Assembly (NCBI GenBank): GCA_036924285.1
Contig: JAYKYS010000004.1
Span: forward strand, 17,330,001 to 17,394,000
Source of the DNA: Asterella californica
Lineage: Eukaryota > Streptophyta > Marchantiopsida > Marchantiales > Aytoniaceae
Length of the DNA: 64,000 bases
Direction of reading: 5' to 3'
Below, piece by piece: positions 46,513-59,837 of this stretch. The position numbers were made by a program, and so were the translations under genes. The notes under the pieces are model-generated. The model was not told the origin of the DNA and did no database searches. It saw nothing but the letters and a program-made list of their open reading frames with translations. The number at the start of each line of letters is the position of its first letter. Position 1 is the stretch's first letter.

Positions 46513-49500
46513 TGACGTTTTGTTGGCGAGTACTCTTTGCTTGGTCTTGAGAAATAGCTAGGACTGGGAAGCCGATTCATGCGGGGAGTTTTATCTTTTA
46601 CTCCTTGCGGCATTGGAGTCAAGATCTTTTGATAGGTGTCCTTAGTCGTAATGGGTAGAGGTTAGCTGGAGCTGAAGAAGTCGAAACGAAACAAGGTCTT
46701 CAGTATTTATTCCTGAGGAGTGTGAAGTTTGAAGAATTCTGGAGTAGTTGGACACATGCAACAGTCCAATCTAAATTCCATATTGGAAGGTAACATGAGA
46801 TTCACTCTTTTCAACGAGTGGATACGAGAAACGGAAATGTACTCCTCCAAGTAGTCTAATGAAGGAAAGAAGTGTATTTTCCGGAAGATAGAGATAGACC
46901 AGTGTTGTTTCAACAATAATTAGATGTTTGAAGTTTTAGTTCTCTTATTTAATTTTATTCTCTCTATGAATGATTGACTGCGCAAGGCGACAATACTTGC
47001 ACAATAGGTCAAATCAAACCACTCCCTCTTTAGATTCGTTCAGGATTAAGCGATTCGAACTGTTGTTGGACAAAATATAAATGTTCAGGAGAATCAGAAC
47101 TCGCTAAAACAGTGCAAATGAGAATAGTGATGATAGCGTAAAGTAAACGTTAACGTTCAGTTAAGAATGTATGTATTTTGTGAGACAAATTTTTGTTTGG
47201 TTTTTTACCACTTTGTCCTATTCAATGACGAAAAGAGGTTAGAACTTTAGAAGCAAAAGTGGACGGTAAAAGTTTTCATGTCCATAACAGAATAGACAAA
47301 TTATGCACCCAGAAACGTAATGGTGACAGTCTATGCATTACACTGATAACAAAGGTTTAGGTTGAATGACCTTTATAAATGCCATAAGATTTTGGTCATT
47401 TCAGTTTTTCTTCGGGTATTCTTTTTTCTAATTTCCATCAGTTGGCATCTAAATTGCAATATGTTGAAAGACGAAGTCGAATTATCAATCATTTATGTTT
47501 GGTAGAATAAAATATATGCCATATCTTGCGAGTCTTTTAAGCAAGTTGGATCGATTTTAGTTGCGCGTCCTAAATTCGAATAGAGAATCCATGGACTGCA
47601 TGGGTGACAACCAAAACCCTAACTGATTATTTGAATAAAATGAAATTATCTCCTCCTTTTTTAGATTAACTATCGTAGATAATCAAATTATCAAATCAAA
47701 TCAAATTATATTTTTCTATGGACGATAATATTTACCTTGTGATCATGTATCTGGTTTTACTATATATAAAAGCTATATATATGCATTTTGATATTGCTAG
47801 AGTTAGATATGAAGCTTAATATGATGAAATTCATAATAGATTTGTGTTTTCCCAATGTTTCTTCGATTTCAAGGTTTTCTTTTCTTTTTTTGCTTTTTGC
47901 ATTTTCGGTGATTTTATCAAAAATCCTAACCTTGACATGTATCATAATTTTGTGTGATTTGTGAAGTGTGGAGAATATTTTGGCACTCACTCGCTTAATA
48001 TTCTTTTGATGTATTGCAATGGTTCAATTTTGGACTATTTTCTTATATTTAAACTACCGAACCAACATTTTTTGCTCGCTTTGGGGAATGAAAATCTTGC
48101 ATTCTGGAATAAATTTTCGAGTTTTTATTTGCATGAAATAGTATCTAGTTGATGTGAGTGGCTATTATCAAGAGAGTCCACTACTAACACGTTTATGACA
48201 TCCATAGCGACATCCATTCGTACGCTTTTGAACAATTTCTGACAATAATGATCGTCTTAATGATGTCTGAAGGTTGTATGATCGATGTTTCAAAAGATGT
48301 CTGGATAGTGTGGTATTCTTATCAGAAATTATCGTTTGAACCGTCCGAATTACTCTATCTTCAGCTCATGTATATGATCCTGCAGATGCGTGAGCTGAAG
48401 ATAGAGTTGGTTGGCTTGCAGAGAGAACAGCTGTCAGTGCTTGCTACTGCACATTTGAGAGGTGCTCTTGTTCGTAGGTGTATATGATGTAACAGTCTAG
48501 ATCATCTTCGAGGAGATTGTCAAGAACTTACGACTGCTTTGTGAGATGATGTCGTATGTTACCAAAATGATAAGTTACACCTTGTTTCTACAGGAGAGCC
48601 GTTGAGTACGCAGTTTGGAAGAGGAGGCATGAGAAGTTTACCACAGATTGCTACGGGTGCAACAATAATTGAATTGATGTTACCACTGGTAAATCTTGAT
48701 GTATATACTACACATATTGAAGTTTCCCAATCTTATCTTGCTATAGGACATACTGAGAAGAGTAGTGTTGAAGTTTCTTTTGAGGTGTTGAAGAGAGGAG
48801 TTGAGACTATTCATAGAGTCATAGGATGAAGAGATCTTATAGACACTATGTCTACCAAAGCATTCTTGGATGTGATAGACACGTTCACTGACAAAATGCT
48901 TCTGTGGACGAAAAGAGACGATGAGACTCCTCTGATCATGATAGTGGAGTTCCAGAGGAGATGAGATATGGACGAAGGACCATCAGGAAATGAGCAGTTC
49001 CTCCTGAAAACACATCCTTCTAGTTGTGTGCAGCTCGCAACATCCAATCGTGGTTCAGTTTGATCAACGATTGTCCTCTCTCGTACACCTCTTGTGACAT
49101 GATGTTGATCTGATATCCGTGATCAATTAACGCAGCAACAGATTCATACAAACTTCCAAGATGTACTCGTGTAACAGTTATAGCACGAGCCTAATGTCCC
49201 TTTTCTGTAATAACTATCAGTATCTGGACTCTCTTCGCCAGCTTCCTCAAACTCAAACTCAACGGTGTTGGTACCAGCAACCAACGCTTCTTGTTGGTAC
49301 CTCTTGTCATCAACGTCTTGAAAATCCACGTTCCTAAATTCTGCATCATTCACAGAAGCTCCACTCACATCTATCAACTGACTCTTACGTGTTCATACGT
49401 CAAATGCCTCTTTTGTTTTGATGATGTTGATGATCAGTTCGTGAAACTCTCTCTTTGCTACAGGAAGAACCTCCCGAAGAGAAAACTCAACTCATGCATC

Positions 49501-49546
49501 TGGTATCTACTGCTCTAGAATGCTCATAAGATCAGCAGAAGTTACA
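46513..49546. other. Intergenic, possible retroelement debris
   Basis: No intact gene. The right part (48250-49400) holds short frames that could be retroelement debris, including a minus-strand acidic frame ending GSCYNCYTSTSWKF at 49377-49144 that may be a broken gag zinc knuckle. The left part (46900-48200) is AT-rich with nothing recognisable. Confidence 0.35.
48353..48406. repeat. Perfect hairpin, 16 bp arms
   Basis: CTCTATCTTCAGCTCA at 48353-48368 and its exact reverse complement at 48391-48406, with a 22 nt loop. Located in presumed retroelement debris. Confidence 0.85.
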
Positions 49547-49551
49547 ATATT

Positions 49552-50430
49552 TGCAACTAACTTGTAAGTCGATCTCTTCCTCTTCTCTTGAGTAATAAAC
49601 TATCTACTAAGAGTCGTAAGCTCTTGCTGAGATCTTTGCACATCCTCCATCGGACTTGGTGCGGATAGAGGAGTCTGAGAAGTAGACAGACACTTGTACT
49701 AATATGAGGATAAAGATAGATGATGTGAAGGTAGATCAACATTTCTTTGTGTAGTCTTCTGATTTTTATCTTGTAATCCTTGGTCAGCCGTATATCACTA
49801 CAGCTCGGATGGAGGTCAAAGTGATGGATGACGGATTTTCATTATGCTAAGATTCGTAGTCTAGATGATAGACGTTTTGTATAGTTTCTATCCGTTCGTA
49901 CAAACCTCAAACAAAATAGATAGAGTTTGAAGGATTCTCCTATCTATATGTAAAGGTTTTTAAAACCCACTCTTGTAAGACAAGATAACAAGAAAGCTTA
50001 TACAACTGCTTCTAATCGTAGGAGGGGATTCCCTCGGATCACAACCACAGTCTAGAGGATGGAAAGAGCCTACTGTAAGATGACCACCTCCTCTTGGACT
50101 TCGATTCTTCTTAGTTTGGAAAGTCTTTCCTATTCCTGCTGTAACTAACTCTACCACATGGATAGTTTTCTAAAAATACAAAAGAGAGTTATCAAGTTAA
50201 AAACAACTAACTCTGATTCTCTGAAAATCAGCGAGGTATAAACTCCTCGTCTAGTCCTGTTTAGTCTGGTGTGTCAAGGAGTAGTGACGGGAAGTTGAAG
50301 GAGTCTTAAGTTCATCTTTCTGCTAAGGAGAGTGTAAAGTTTAAATCACAAGGTTAATTCGATTATATAGACACAACAATAACTTAAAACTTTTAAAAAA
50401 TCCCAAAACTTGTAAATTGTGGACATCACA
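49552..50430 (-). repeat. 3' LTR of the gypsy element
   Basis: It starts TGCAACTAAC directly after the 5-mer ATATT (49547-49551) and ends GGACATCACA. Just beyond its right end, read on the minus strand, is the purine-rich GTGAGGGTGGG, as expected for the polypurine tract next to a 3' LTR. Its last 129 bp align without net gaps to 54438-54566. Confidence 0.65.
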
Positions 50431-50479
50431 TATGCCCACCCTCACATGTTTACGTCCTCACAAACATAGAAGTTACTCT

Positions 50480-53400
50480 TCAAGTCAAGTACTTCTTAAT
50501 GCGCCACTCATTAACACGAGTGGTCATCAAGATGTCATCTAATTCTTCCAATTGCAAGGAATCATTGTCGAAGACTTCTAGGATTCTGTAAGGGCCTATC
50601 CAGCGAAGATGAAGCTTTCCAAGAAACTTTAGATGTATATTGTAGTATAGGAGAACCAGATCTTCATCCTTGATAGTCACCTTCTTCAGCTTGCTGTCAT
50701 AGTTAACCTTTCGTTGTGCTTGTACTTCATAAGTCTTCTCCAGAGCTGCATTCCTATATTCTTCGAACTCCTCAAAGTTCAGAAGACGCTGCTCTTGTCT
50801 TTTCTCTTCTTCCATGCGTTCTGTAATGGTCAGCCTATAGATAAGAACCTCCAACTCAATGGGGACGATAGATGTCGTCCCATAAGTTAGGTAGAAGGGT
50901 GTTTTCTGACGGATGACTTTAGGTAATCTTAAAAGCTCATAACACCAAAAGTAGCTTCGTGTCCCAATCATAAGGGTGGTTTACCGTTATCTTATTCAAA
51001 ATATTATAGAGAAGATCATTCGACTTCTCTGTTAATCTATTAGCCTACGGGTTATACAGAGTCGTCTTCCGATGCTTGATACTGCAATACTGAGTCAAGA
51101 AGATAATGATCTCATTCAAAATGTGAGTTCCCTTGTCAAACACCAGTTCGAGTAGACATCCGTAATGAGTGACGATGTTGTGCCAAAGAAATTTGACAAC
51201 CACTGCTGCATCGTTCTTTCTAGTAGCCTCGCCTTCTATTATTTTCATGGCGTAGTCCGTGGCTATCAAGATGTACCGTGCTCAAGTCCTTCTAGCTGCA
51301 AGAGCGATTAGACTAACGAAATCTATTCCCCACTTTTCAAAAGGTGCTAGAAGCAAAATAGGAGTAAGAGGTCACCGAGTGATGACGGTAGATCTTCCAT
51401 CCTCTGGCAAGCATCACATCTTCTGATCTCTTGAAAAGTGTCTCTGTACATGGTTGGTCACCAGTAGCCGACATCCAACATCTTCTTCACCGTCGTCTTC
51501 AGTCCATAGTGACCTCCAGCGTCTTCATAGTGAAGTCTCGTGATCACCGCCTTAATTTCTGAAGGCTCAAGACATCTCCTCAACTTCTCATCATATCTTT
51601 TTCTGAACAGGATATCTTGGAAGATCGCATAAGGTCCTTCCTTGTGTAAGAAGACAGCCTTGTGCTCAACATCCAATCCTTCTGGGTATTGCAAGTCTTC
51701 CAAGAACTTTCTCATGTCTTTGTAAATAGATCCCTCTGTGGAAGTTGTGGAAATATGGTCAAAAGATCTTGTTGCAGCTTTTGTAGACTGGGCGGTACGC
51801 CCTCCTCAGACGTATCTGTAGAAAGTTGAAACAGCTTCTCATTGGAGAACTCGTCTTCCATCTCGTCTTCTCTGAGTTCTGTCTCAAGTCTGGACAGGTA
51901 GTCAGCATTGACATGCTGTCTTCCAGGCATGTACTCAACAGTATAAGTGATGAAGTAGAAGAATCCATCTAGCAATCCTACCTGATAAATTTGCCTTCTT
52001 AACTAAATGCTTCAAAGGAAAGCGATCCACATAAAAGATAAAGAGATTAACCAAAAGATAGTGCTTAAATTCTCTGCAGGAATAGATCATGCTAAGGCAC
52101 TCCCTTTCAGTTGTAGGTACTTCTTCTCGGCACCGCTGAGTGATCTTTTCGCATAGTAAATAGGATAATCTTTCTTCTTCTCATCTTTTTGGCTCAATAT
52201 CACCCTTACGGCAAAAGCAGAGACGTCCACATAAATGTGGGAGATCTTTTTTCAATATGGTGGTCTCAAGATGAGGGATTCTGATGTAAGCTTCTTCATC
52301 TCCTCGAAAGCTTCTTGCTGCTCAGAAGTTCAAACGTAAGGTTCGTCCTTCTTCAGCAGCTTGGTAAGTCTTCCTGTCACCTCTACATATCTGTCAATGA
52401 ACGTCTTGTAGTATCCTACGTTACCCAAGAAGCTTCTCAACTGGGTCAGATTAACAGATGGTTGAAGTTTCATGATAAACTTCCATCTTGGCACAGTCGA
52501 CTTCTATACTTCTTCTAGAAATTTTATGATCCAACAAGATTCCCTCTTCCATTCTGAAGAAGCACTTCTCAGGATGCAGAGCCAAAGGATGTTCCTTACA
52601 CTTCAAAAAATACTTCCTCAAAAATATCAGATGGTCCACCTTGGATCAAAACACACAAAAATCATCTAAGAAGATCTCCATAAAAGTCCAAAGATATTCT
52701 TTAAAAATCATAATCATCAGCTCTGAAATGTAGCGGGAGCATTGCACAAACCAAACGACATTTGGTTATATGCGTAAGTTCCCCAATCAGTAGTGAAAGT
52801 TGTCTTCGACTTGTCTTCTTCTCTGATTGATACTTGGTTGTACCCAGAATACTCGTCCAAGAAGCTGTAGAACTCATGTCATGCTACCTGGTCTAACACA
52901 AAATCTGTGAATGATAAAAGATGATGGTCTTTTTTCGTGGCCAAGTTCAGCTTTCGGAAGTCCTTGCACACCCTGATCTTACATGTCTGCTTCTTGGGAA
53001 TGATGACAATGGAGCTACCCACTCACTGCTAAGCACTGGGAAGATAACTGCTGCTTTCAAATACTGATCAATTTGATCTTTCACAAGAAGTGAGTACTTG
53101 AGGTTGAGTCGATATTGCCTCTGCAACAGGAACAACATCTTCCAGCAAGTCAATTCTCTAGGTATGCCCTTCATGTCTTCTATGGTCCATGCAAAGACAT
53201 CTTAAAACTCTGTCAAGAGTTCTCTGAAGTCTTCCAGCTGTTGGTCATCGATTACCTTGGAAATTTTAAGCTTCTTTCTTGGGGGCAATCTCCATGTCCT
53301 GAAGATTGTCAAGGTTCATCATTCCTTCAGTGTGGTTGTATTCATTGGTACCAAAATATTCCAGTTTGGGAACTTCTTCTAGATCTGACTCGGCTTCTAA

Positions 53401-54110
53401 TCGATCAGCTAACTGAACTTCCGAAGGAAACACAGTACTTTCATCTTCTCGATGCTCTTTTCCGAAATTTCATAGCACTCAATGTATCCGCAGTCCACCT
53501 CATCATCTTCTTCTGGGGGTGTCTGTAAGACACAAGTAATTTATCACAAACTCATCCCTTCTTTCATCATTGTCAGAAGATGTGGTTGAGTCTTCTATGT
53601 GTATCTCTCAGTGGTAGAGAGAGTATCCCCTTGGTGTCCAATTTTCATCGAAGAGAGGTAGACGTTGGACTTCTTTTTGGATGTAGGATTAAGAAATCTC
53701 AACGGATGTCTTCGTCAATCGGTATTTACATTTGCAGCATACATCCAAGGTCTTCCTATCAAAACATGATATCCAATCTTAGCTACAGGTCGCAAGATAA
53801 TGTAAGTGAGGTAGAAAGATACTCCTCCAATTACCGTCAAGACATCTTTCAGTTGTCTCAAAGGTCGTCTTCTAGTCTAGTCTGTCATTCTGAGAATCCT
53901 TGGAGTAGGTTGGAACTCAGTGAAGCTTAAGGCATGTGCAGTTTCTTCCGTCATGATATTGACTCTTGAGTCCGAATCAATGGGTACTTTCTTCAGAAGA
54001 CAACCATGGATCTCCATGTCAAGTTTTGGGGCTCCTAAGTCTTCATGCTCTATCTTAGGACCGGTGTGTTTTGAGAAAGTTTCGCTTTTCTCTTCTTCCT
54101 CGATCTTCTA
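50480..54110 (-). mobile_element. Ty3/gypsy retrotransposon pol region (degenerate)
   Basis: Order on the minus strand is protease, RT, RNase H, integrase, the Ty3/gypsy order. Protease near 53990-53890 shows IDSDSRVNIM, where the usual D-S/T-G has become D-S-D. RT spans about 53174-52450 with an FLDD active-site box near 52660. The RNase H end is at about 51975-51712 (TVEYMPGRQHVNADYLSR). The integrase zinc domain is at 51715-51410 (LHYEDAGGHYG, then CDACQR). The core with FDKGTH lies at 51269-51045. The C-terminal part is at 50971-50480 (GPYRILEVFDNDSLQLEEL). Stops and frameshifts between pieces mean it cannot make one polyprotein. Gag was not identified. It belongs with the LTRs at 49552-50430 and 54438-54566. 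Confidence 0.85.
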
Positions 54111-54566
54111 AGAACGAATTATAACAGCTTCCGGTAACCAACATTATCATCCAAAAGCTGGTTACATCCACCTTCTACTTCCCAGCTATTCGCATTTTAG
54201 GTAAATGTCTCGTCAGCCTTGGTTCTTACCTAATGCTTAGGTGGCTATCCTTCAAGTACACCAAACGCCTACTGGTTCACCTAGTTGGTGCTAGGTTGGT
54301 GCTTCTCGTAGTTACAATCCTGGTCTTCCTTGGAAGACTTCACACTCTGTCTTCTGGGTCCCATCTTCCAGAAGACATCTCCCAGAAGACGCTATATCTT
54401 CCGGCTTCGGAAGAAGTTGGCTTCTTCCAAAAAATCTAGTCTTAAGTTCATCTTCTTGCTAAGGAGAGTGTAAACTTTAAATAACAAGATTAATTCAATT
54501 ATATAGACACGACATTAACTTAAAATTTTAAAAGAATCTAAGAACTTGCAAACTGTGAGCACCACA
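54110..54566 (-). repeat. 5' LTR (partial) of the gypsy element
   Basis: Ends GAGCACCACA and is followed by ATATT (54567-54571), the same 5-mer that precedes the left LTR, so this marks the right edge of the insertion. Only 54438-54566 aligns with the left LTR. The part to its left (about 54320-54437) is instead packed with GTCTTC/GAAGAC and TTCnnGAA motifs, shared in kind with 35165-35285 of the nested element. The two LTRs are therefore not identical copies. Confidence 0.55.
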
Positions 54567-54571
54567 ATATT

Positions 54572-55640
54572 TAACGCAATGTATGAATCCAACACCCGAT
54601 ATTGTACTTGTGTGGAAAAATGTATCGTATCGTTTAAGATAATCCACTACTACGTGCTTAACATCAAGCTTTTTTGACATGTACATCCTATGAAACCCTA
54701 CGGGCCTATATTTTTTCTTCCCACTTTATTCGCTCTTTGGCCCTCGGACCATGCTTGAAGCACGAAATACTCAATATTTCTGTCCGCGTCATACTTTACC
54801 AAATATTGGCGGGGCCATTCATTGTGACATCTTTCGTCCTAAACCAAGGCAGCAAATGCTGAACTATCCATAGTTTGACGTGCGAGCAATGTCTGCATGT
54901 CAAAAGTGCTCATTCTGGTTGTTTGCCTTAATGATGGGATTTTTAATATTATTCGTCTTTTAATGTGCTGCAAATATTTCTTTTTTTCTGAGATGTCTTA
55001 GTTCCTTCTTAAATCTTATTGGTATTATGTTCTAAAAGTGTAATGTCTGAATAAGGTCACAAATGCACCATCTAAAATGAAGCGAATCTGTAGTAGTGGT
55101 CTCTTCGTTTTGCATGTTTCATTCATTCTTAATGTTTTTGCATCTACATCTACGTTCGTTAATAGCTTTTGTATTTATCGCGTGCATGTATCGGCATCCT
55201 AATTTGTTCTGAGATGTCTGGACATCCCAATATATATGTACACTTACAACATTCGACCTCGAAAGAAACAAGATACTTGTAGCAATTTTAGAGACTAATA
55301 ACAACATCATCTGCCATGTGGTCCGCTTGTTGACCCATCTTCATGCCGCTGTCTCTTAGCTAGATGACATCATGACTCATTGGAGAGAGGTTACAACATG
55401 AAACATGTCAAACTTTTTGCAAATTTCACTCAATAATTTCTTTACCATGCATTCACATCTTGAGAAGCACTAAGTGCATGTCTATCGGAGAACAATAAGT
55501 GTCTTAACACACTAGCTGTCTATTTAACGATGTGTTATAAATTTTTGTTACTAAATTTGTTAAACTTCATTAGTAACTAAAAAAAATCATGTAATATCTA
55601 TGCAGTCATACTAGTTATCTTTGTAGCATTTTTGGTTTCT
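54572..55640. other. Intergenic, nothing coding seen
   Basis: AT-rich sequence with no recognised protein or RNA. Its right end may include the 5' LTR of the copia element that follows, whose left edge I could not fix. Confidence 0.35.
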
Positions 55641-57965
55641 TATATTAGTACTGTTGAGACACCTTCAAGAACTATATATGGTCACTCTTGAGATATGATG
55701 TTAATCTGATTATTTTCATTTTACTTCTTGAACATGGTATCAGAGTACATGTCTAATGGTTCCCAAAGGGTTGCAAGAGTGAAGTTCTATCTAAAATTGA
55801 ATCAAAATTATTATTTTTTTCTGTATTCTACAATCTAGAGGGATAAGAAACTTCTTCTGTGGTAGAAGCAAAATTTTTGCCATTTTGGAGGGCAAGCACT
55901 ATAGCTTTCTTACTCAAAAAGTGTCAAATAAGTGATCTATCAATTTTTGAAGTTTTCGAATGAAGTTGAAAATTTGATCAAACTACCTTCTACCATGTTT
56001 TGGAAAGAGAAGGGAAGTTCGTTTAGGCTTCTGACAGCTAGTTTGGACTTTAAAGAGAATTTAGTGAATTGGATAAACAAGACTTTTTGAATGAACAAGT
56101 TTCACCTTCATCTGACCTCAAATAAAGAAGTTATGAATTGGTCAAGCTTCATATTCTAGAACTTCGACCACGTATTTGGAGCACCAAATGACCATATCAG
56201 ACGATTCTGAGTTCTTGGAGGGCTAGTGGGAATATTGAACTATTGTACATGACTTATTTCTGATTCTCTTTCAATTGGTCCAACTACAACTTTGTTATAA
56301 GATGTTACATTTTTTGTATATGCGTATAGCTTCAATCAACGCTGGTGATGTTCTTGAATGAGAACATGTTAGATGGCTCTAACTATACAACTTGAAGTTT
56401 GGAGTCAAAAGACTTCTCCAAAACTATGACCTCTGGAGAATCATTGAAGGTGATGAACTGAAGTGCACTCCAATGACTGGATACTACTACATACTCTGTA
56501 CAACTATGGGTGAAATGAGACCATGTGTTATGAACATGACCATCAAAGACTTTGAGGTACTTGACATAAGATACAAAGAAATTGTTAAAGAAATGTGGGA
56601 TGCTCTCAAGAAGAGACATAAAGCTACGATTAGCAAAAGATAAAATGTCAGATCTTTGTTGTTGAATCTTTGAGTGCAAGAAGACATATCCATGCAGGTT
56701 CATGTGATCAGCTAAGTTTCAGAAAACTAGAGCAACAAGAGCTACATTTATCTTAGAACTACTACACATGGACTTGGTTGGACCATTGATTTTTCATCTT
56801 TCAAGAAGACACTTCATGACTTACTTATTGTTGATGATGATTCAAGGAAGATATGGTAAGGTTTCTTACTATGAAGAACGCAACAACAGAACTTACACCA
56901 ACAGAAGTACCACACGATATCCCACAACAGAATGATCACATTTCAAAATAATCAAACTCAACATAATGCAATATGCACAAAACTACTTATTGATATTTCA
57001 CTCAAGAAACTCCAGAAGAATCTACTACTTAGATTCAGTTGAGATGAGTATCTTCTTGCTTCCAAGATATGATCAATTTGTATCTTGTTGAAGCAGTAGA
57101 AGATGGAGATCTTGTTTCAGTATGCGTACTAGAAGCATTACACTCGAGAATAACACAATTTTGTGTGAGGAGCACCAGGGGTGGTACTTGGACCCTCATT
57201 CTCTTACCACAAGCTAAGGAAGTGATTGTTACAAAGTGCGCATTGAAGATCAAATATGCGATAGATTTTAGTATCCAAAGACACAAGCAGTACTTCAACA
57301 CTTGGAACAGAAGAGCTGAGAGTTTGTACAATAGGATGCTAATTATCAAGAGTGCTGTTAAGTCAACATACTGTTCAGCCAAAAGGAGTGGCAAGTGTAG
57401 AGATAGATTACTATGAGAAAATTCATTTGTTTGAAGAGATTGTTACACACTCAAGGCTTTGATCTATCCACCCACTCAGCAAGGAGAGTGAACCATCACC
57501 CAACATATAGGAGATTCACAAAGTGTTAGCATGAGAGTCTATTACCTCATTCTGGAAGTCACCATTCTGATTTACATAGAGAGATAGCAAGTAGTCTAAG
57601 AGAGAGAAGTGACAGTGTGGAGTTCTTGGAAAGTGAAAACTGCAGTATGCGTCTTCACAGATCACACTTGAAACCAATGGTAGGAGATGTACGCTTTACA
57701 GAGATCCATTTTTGTATTCCAGCATGGAGCTCATGACATATTTTTCTGAGTAAAGAAGGTGCTCATGACATCTACTGAATTCAAGTATATAGTGTATATA
57801 CTGATGCAGATCTCACAATGAGAGTGGAGGTCGACGCTAGGAAGTCATCATTTAGAAATAACACCTCAGAAGTCTACATACCGGAAGTCAACATCTACTT
57901 TTCATTGGGACGATTTTGATTTTCAATGTAAGATCAGGTTACTCAGTAGCTTAGGAGGGCTATGT
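55641..57965 (+). mobile_element. Deleted Ty1/copia retrotransposon
   Basis: A primer-binding site TGGTATCAGAG (55735-55745), complementary to initiator tRNA-Met, follows an LTR end in ...AACA. The gag start is near 56370-56640 (KFGVKRLLQNYDLWRIIEGDE, then MWDALKKRHKATISKR), with a frame change after SNYTT. An integrase start ELLHMDLVGPL is near 56750. The RT start is at 57180-57300 (TWTLILLPQAKEV, LKIKYAIDFSIQR). An RNase H tag TDADL is near 57800, then a purine-rich AGGAGGGC before TATGTGACAG at 57961, the likely start of the 3' LTR. Large internal deletions and stops show it is dead. Confidence 0.7.
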
Positions 57966-59837
57966 GACAGAGAGTTGACTGTTCAGTATTTTTTAAGGGT
58001 TTTGGTTGTGCTTAAGGACAAATCAGGGGGACCGACCTCCAAAATAGTTATACAGTTTTTCTACAAGTTACAACGGTTTGACTGCAATTCAAAATAATTT
58101 TTGAGGACAATATTTTTTTTACTACTAATCGTGTATAAAAGCAAACTTTTTGCTTTACAAACTTCTGATTCCTTTAGTAATTTCTCTTGTGCTGGAAAAC
58201 ACCTTCGCTCTTCTTATTTTCATGTAGGAATGATATTGCATTTCCCTACTGATTGTCTTAATGAATGATCCTTGTGCATTGACATAGTTTAATCTCATTT
58301 CAGAATTCAATCTCGTAACTGGTCATTCGTCAGTTTCGGTATTCCCATTCATCTTTCGAAACTTCGGTATAATTTGCCTTCTAATTTTCATGTTATTTCT
58401 CTGTTTGAAGTAGATACCACCTCAAAGGTGCACTATTTATTGTTGTTAGTAAGGATATTTAATTTCTTACTCCTCTTCACTGCCCGTCCAAAGAACTGTT
58501 TTCGTTGCTCTGTAATTTAACTCTTACTGATCGCTTGCAAGTTTCAAAGGAAAAGAACGGCGAGGAAATAAAAAAGCATGGAAATTGTTTTGTTGCTCAT
58601 CCTGGAATATGATGGCACTGATACGCAGTTTCCTGATTCATACTATTGATAAAAGCGATATCAAAATTTTGAAATTTATTAGAAGGGACCATCTTTAGTT
58701 TCTCCAGGTTGATAGTAGTTTCTTTTCATTTCCCTTCCCCTCTAAGGAAACTATACTAAGTATCAATAGTTGAGCTAAATGAGCTCATCCATTGTACTTA
58801 TTCATACTTAGTATAGTTTCCTTTCTCTCTCTTCCTTTCTGTGCGCGTTGTCACTGGACAAGGTGCAAGAGATTTAACAAAAACCTCTCGTAACTTCAAT
58901 CTGGATCTTACGTTGTAGGATCAAAACGGAACCACAAGATCGACGACGTTGGCCTATTTCTAGCCCTCTCTATGCAGACTGAGGATCTACTCTATATATA
59001 TCTCTGTGAGCCTTTGATCGTTTAACTATGGTTACATGGTATTACCGCCTAGTATCGGTACTGTCATGAGTAGTGAGTTACGGTGACTCTCCCGTAACTC
59101 CCGCTGAGGTACGTAATTTACTCTCATGCATGACAGACACCCAACATTGGCCTCGAGGACTCCACGTTGCATGTCGCTCTGCGTGACAGGGAATCATATC
59201 GTCTAGGTGTATAATTCAAAGCATTCAGCTGCAGTCATCATGGCATCGGTACGATTGGACGCTTACGAGGTGGAGAATTTTCAACTGTATTGACAATCTC
59301 TGGTATGAATGGATCACCGATAGAAGCTCGTGCACGAGATGATCATAGTGTACATCAGGAATTCATATCCCGAACGGTTGCAGAAGAGAACTTGGCTGCT
59401 CCGTTGTAGACGTATAATCTGTAACTGCCCGTTATCGGCGAATTCCACTGCATCGCATTTCATTTAACCTCCCATCTAGATCAAAACTGTGTAAGCCTTC
59501 ACCACGCATATAGAATGAATTTCGTGGTGGAAGGTTAGTTCCTATGAGTGCAGCAGCAGCAAGGATGATGCAGAGGACCATATCCTAGGCGACTAGCTTC
59601 GACCGACCTCATACGATTGATCAGAGATTATGGTTCACACTGTTATTGAGAAAGTACGTCATTTCTTTAAAAATATCTAAGGTTGATTTACGACCATGCT
59701 TCGCCTGGCCTGATCTCCATTCTTGAACGATACCTATGCTAATTTACAATCCTAGTTTACAGAAGCGTTTCTGTCCGAACTGTCGAGTCAGAATTCCCCA
59801 ATGTGGAGACCGTAAGCGAGTTGAAACGTGGGTCTAG
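57966..59837. other. Copia 3' LTR (extent unknown) and PAL 3' flank
   Basis: No gene seen. The left part should contain the copia 3' LTR. 59100-59837 is the 3' flank and untranslated region of the minus-strand PAL gene. A perfect 20 bp inverted repeat lies at 58744-58823. Confidence 0.4.
58744..58823. repeat. Perfect inverted repeat, 20 bp arms
   Basis: AAGGAAACTATACTAAGTAT (58744-58763) and its exact reverse complement (58804-58823), separated by 40 nt that itself contains a smaller GAGCT...AGCTC palindrome. It could be a small foldback element or a pre-miRNA-like hairpin. Confidence 0.85.
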
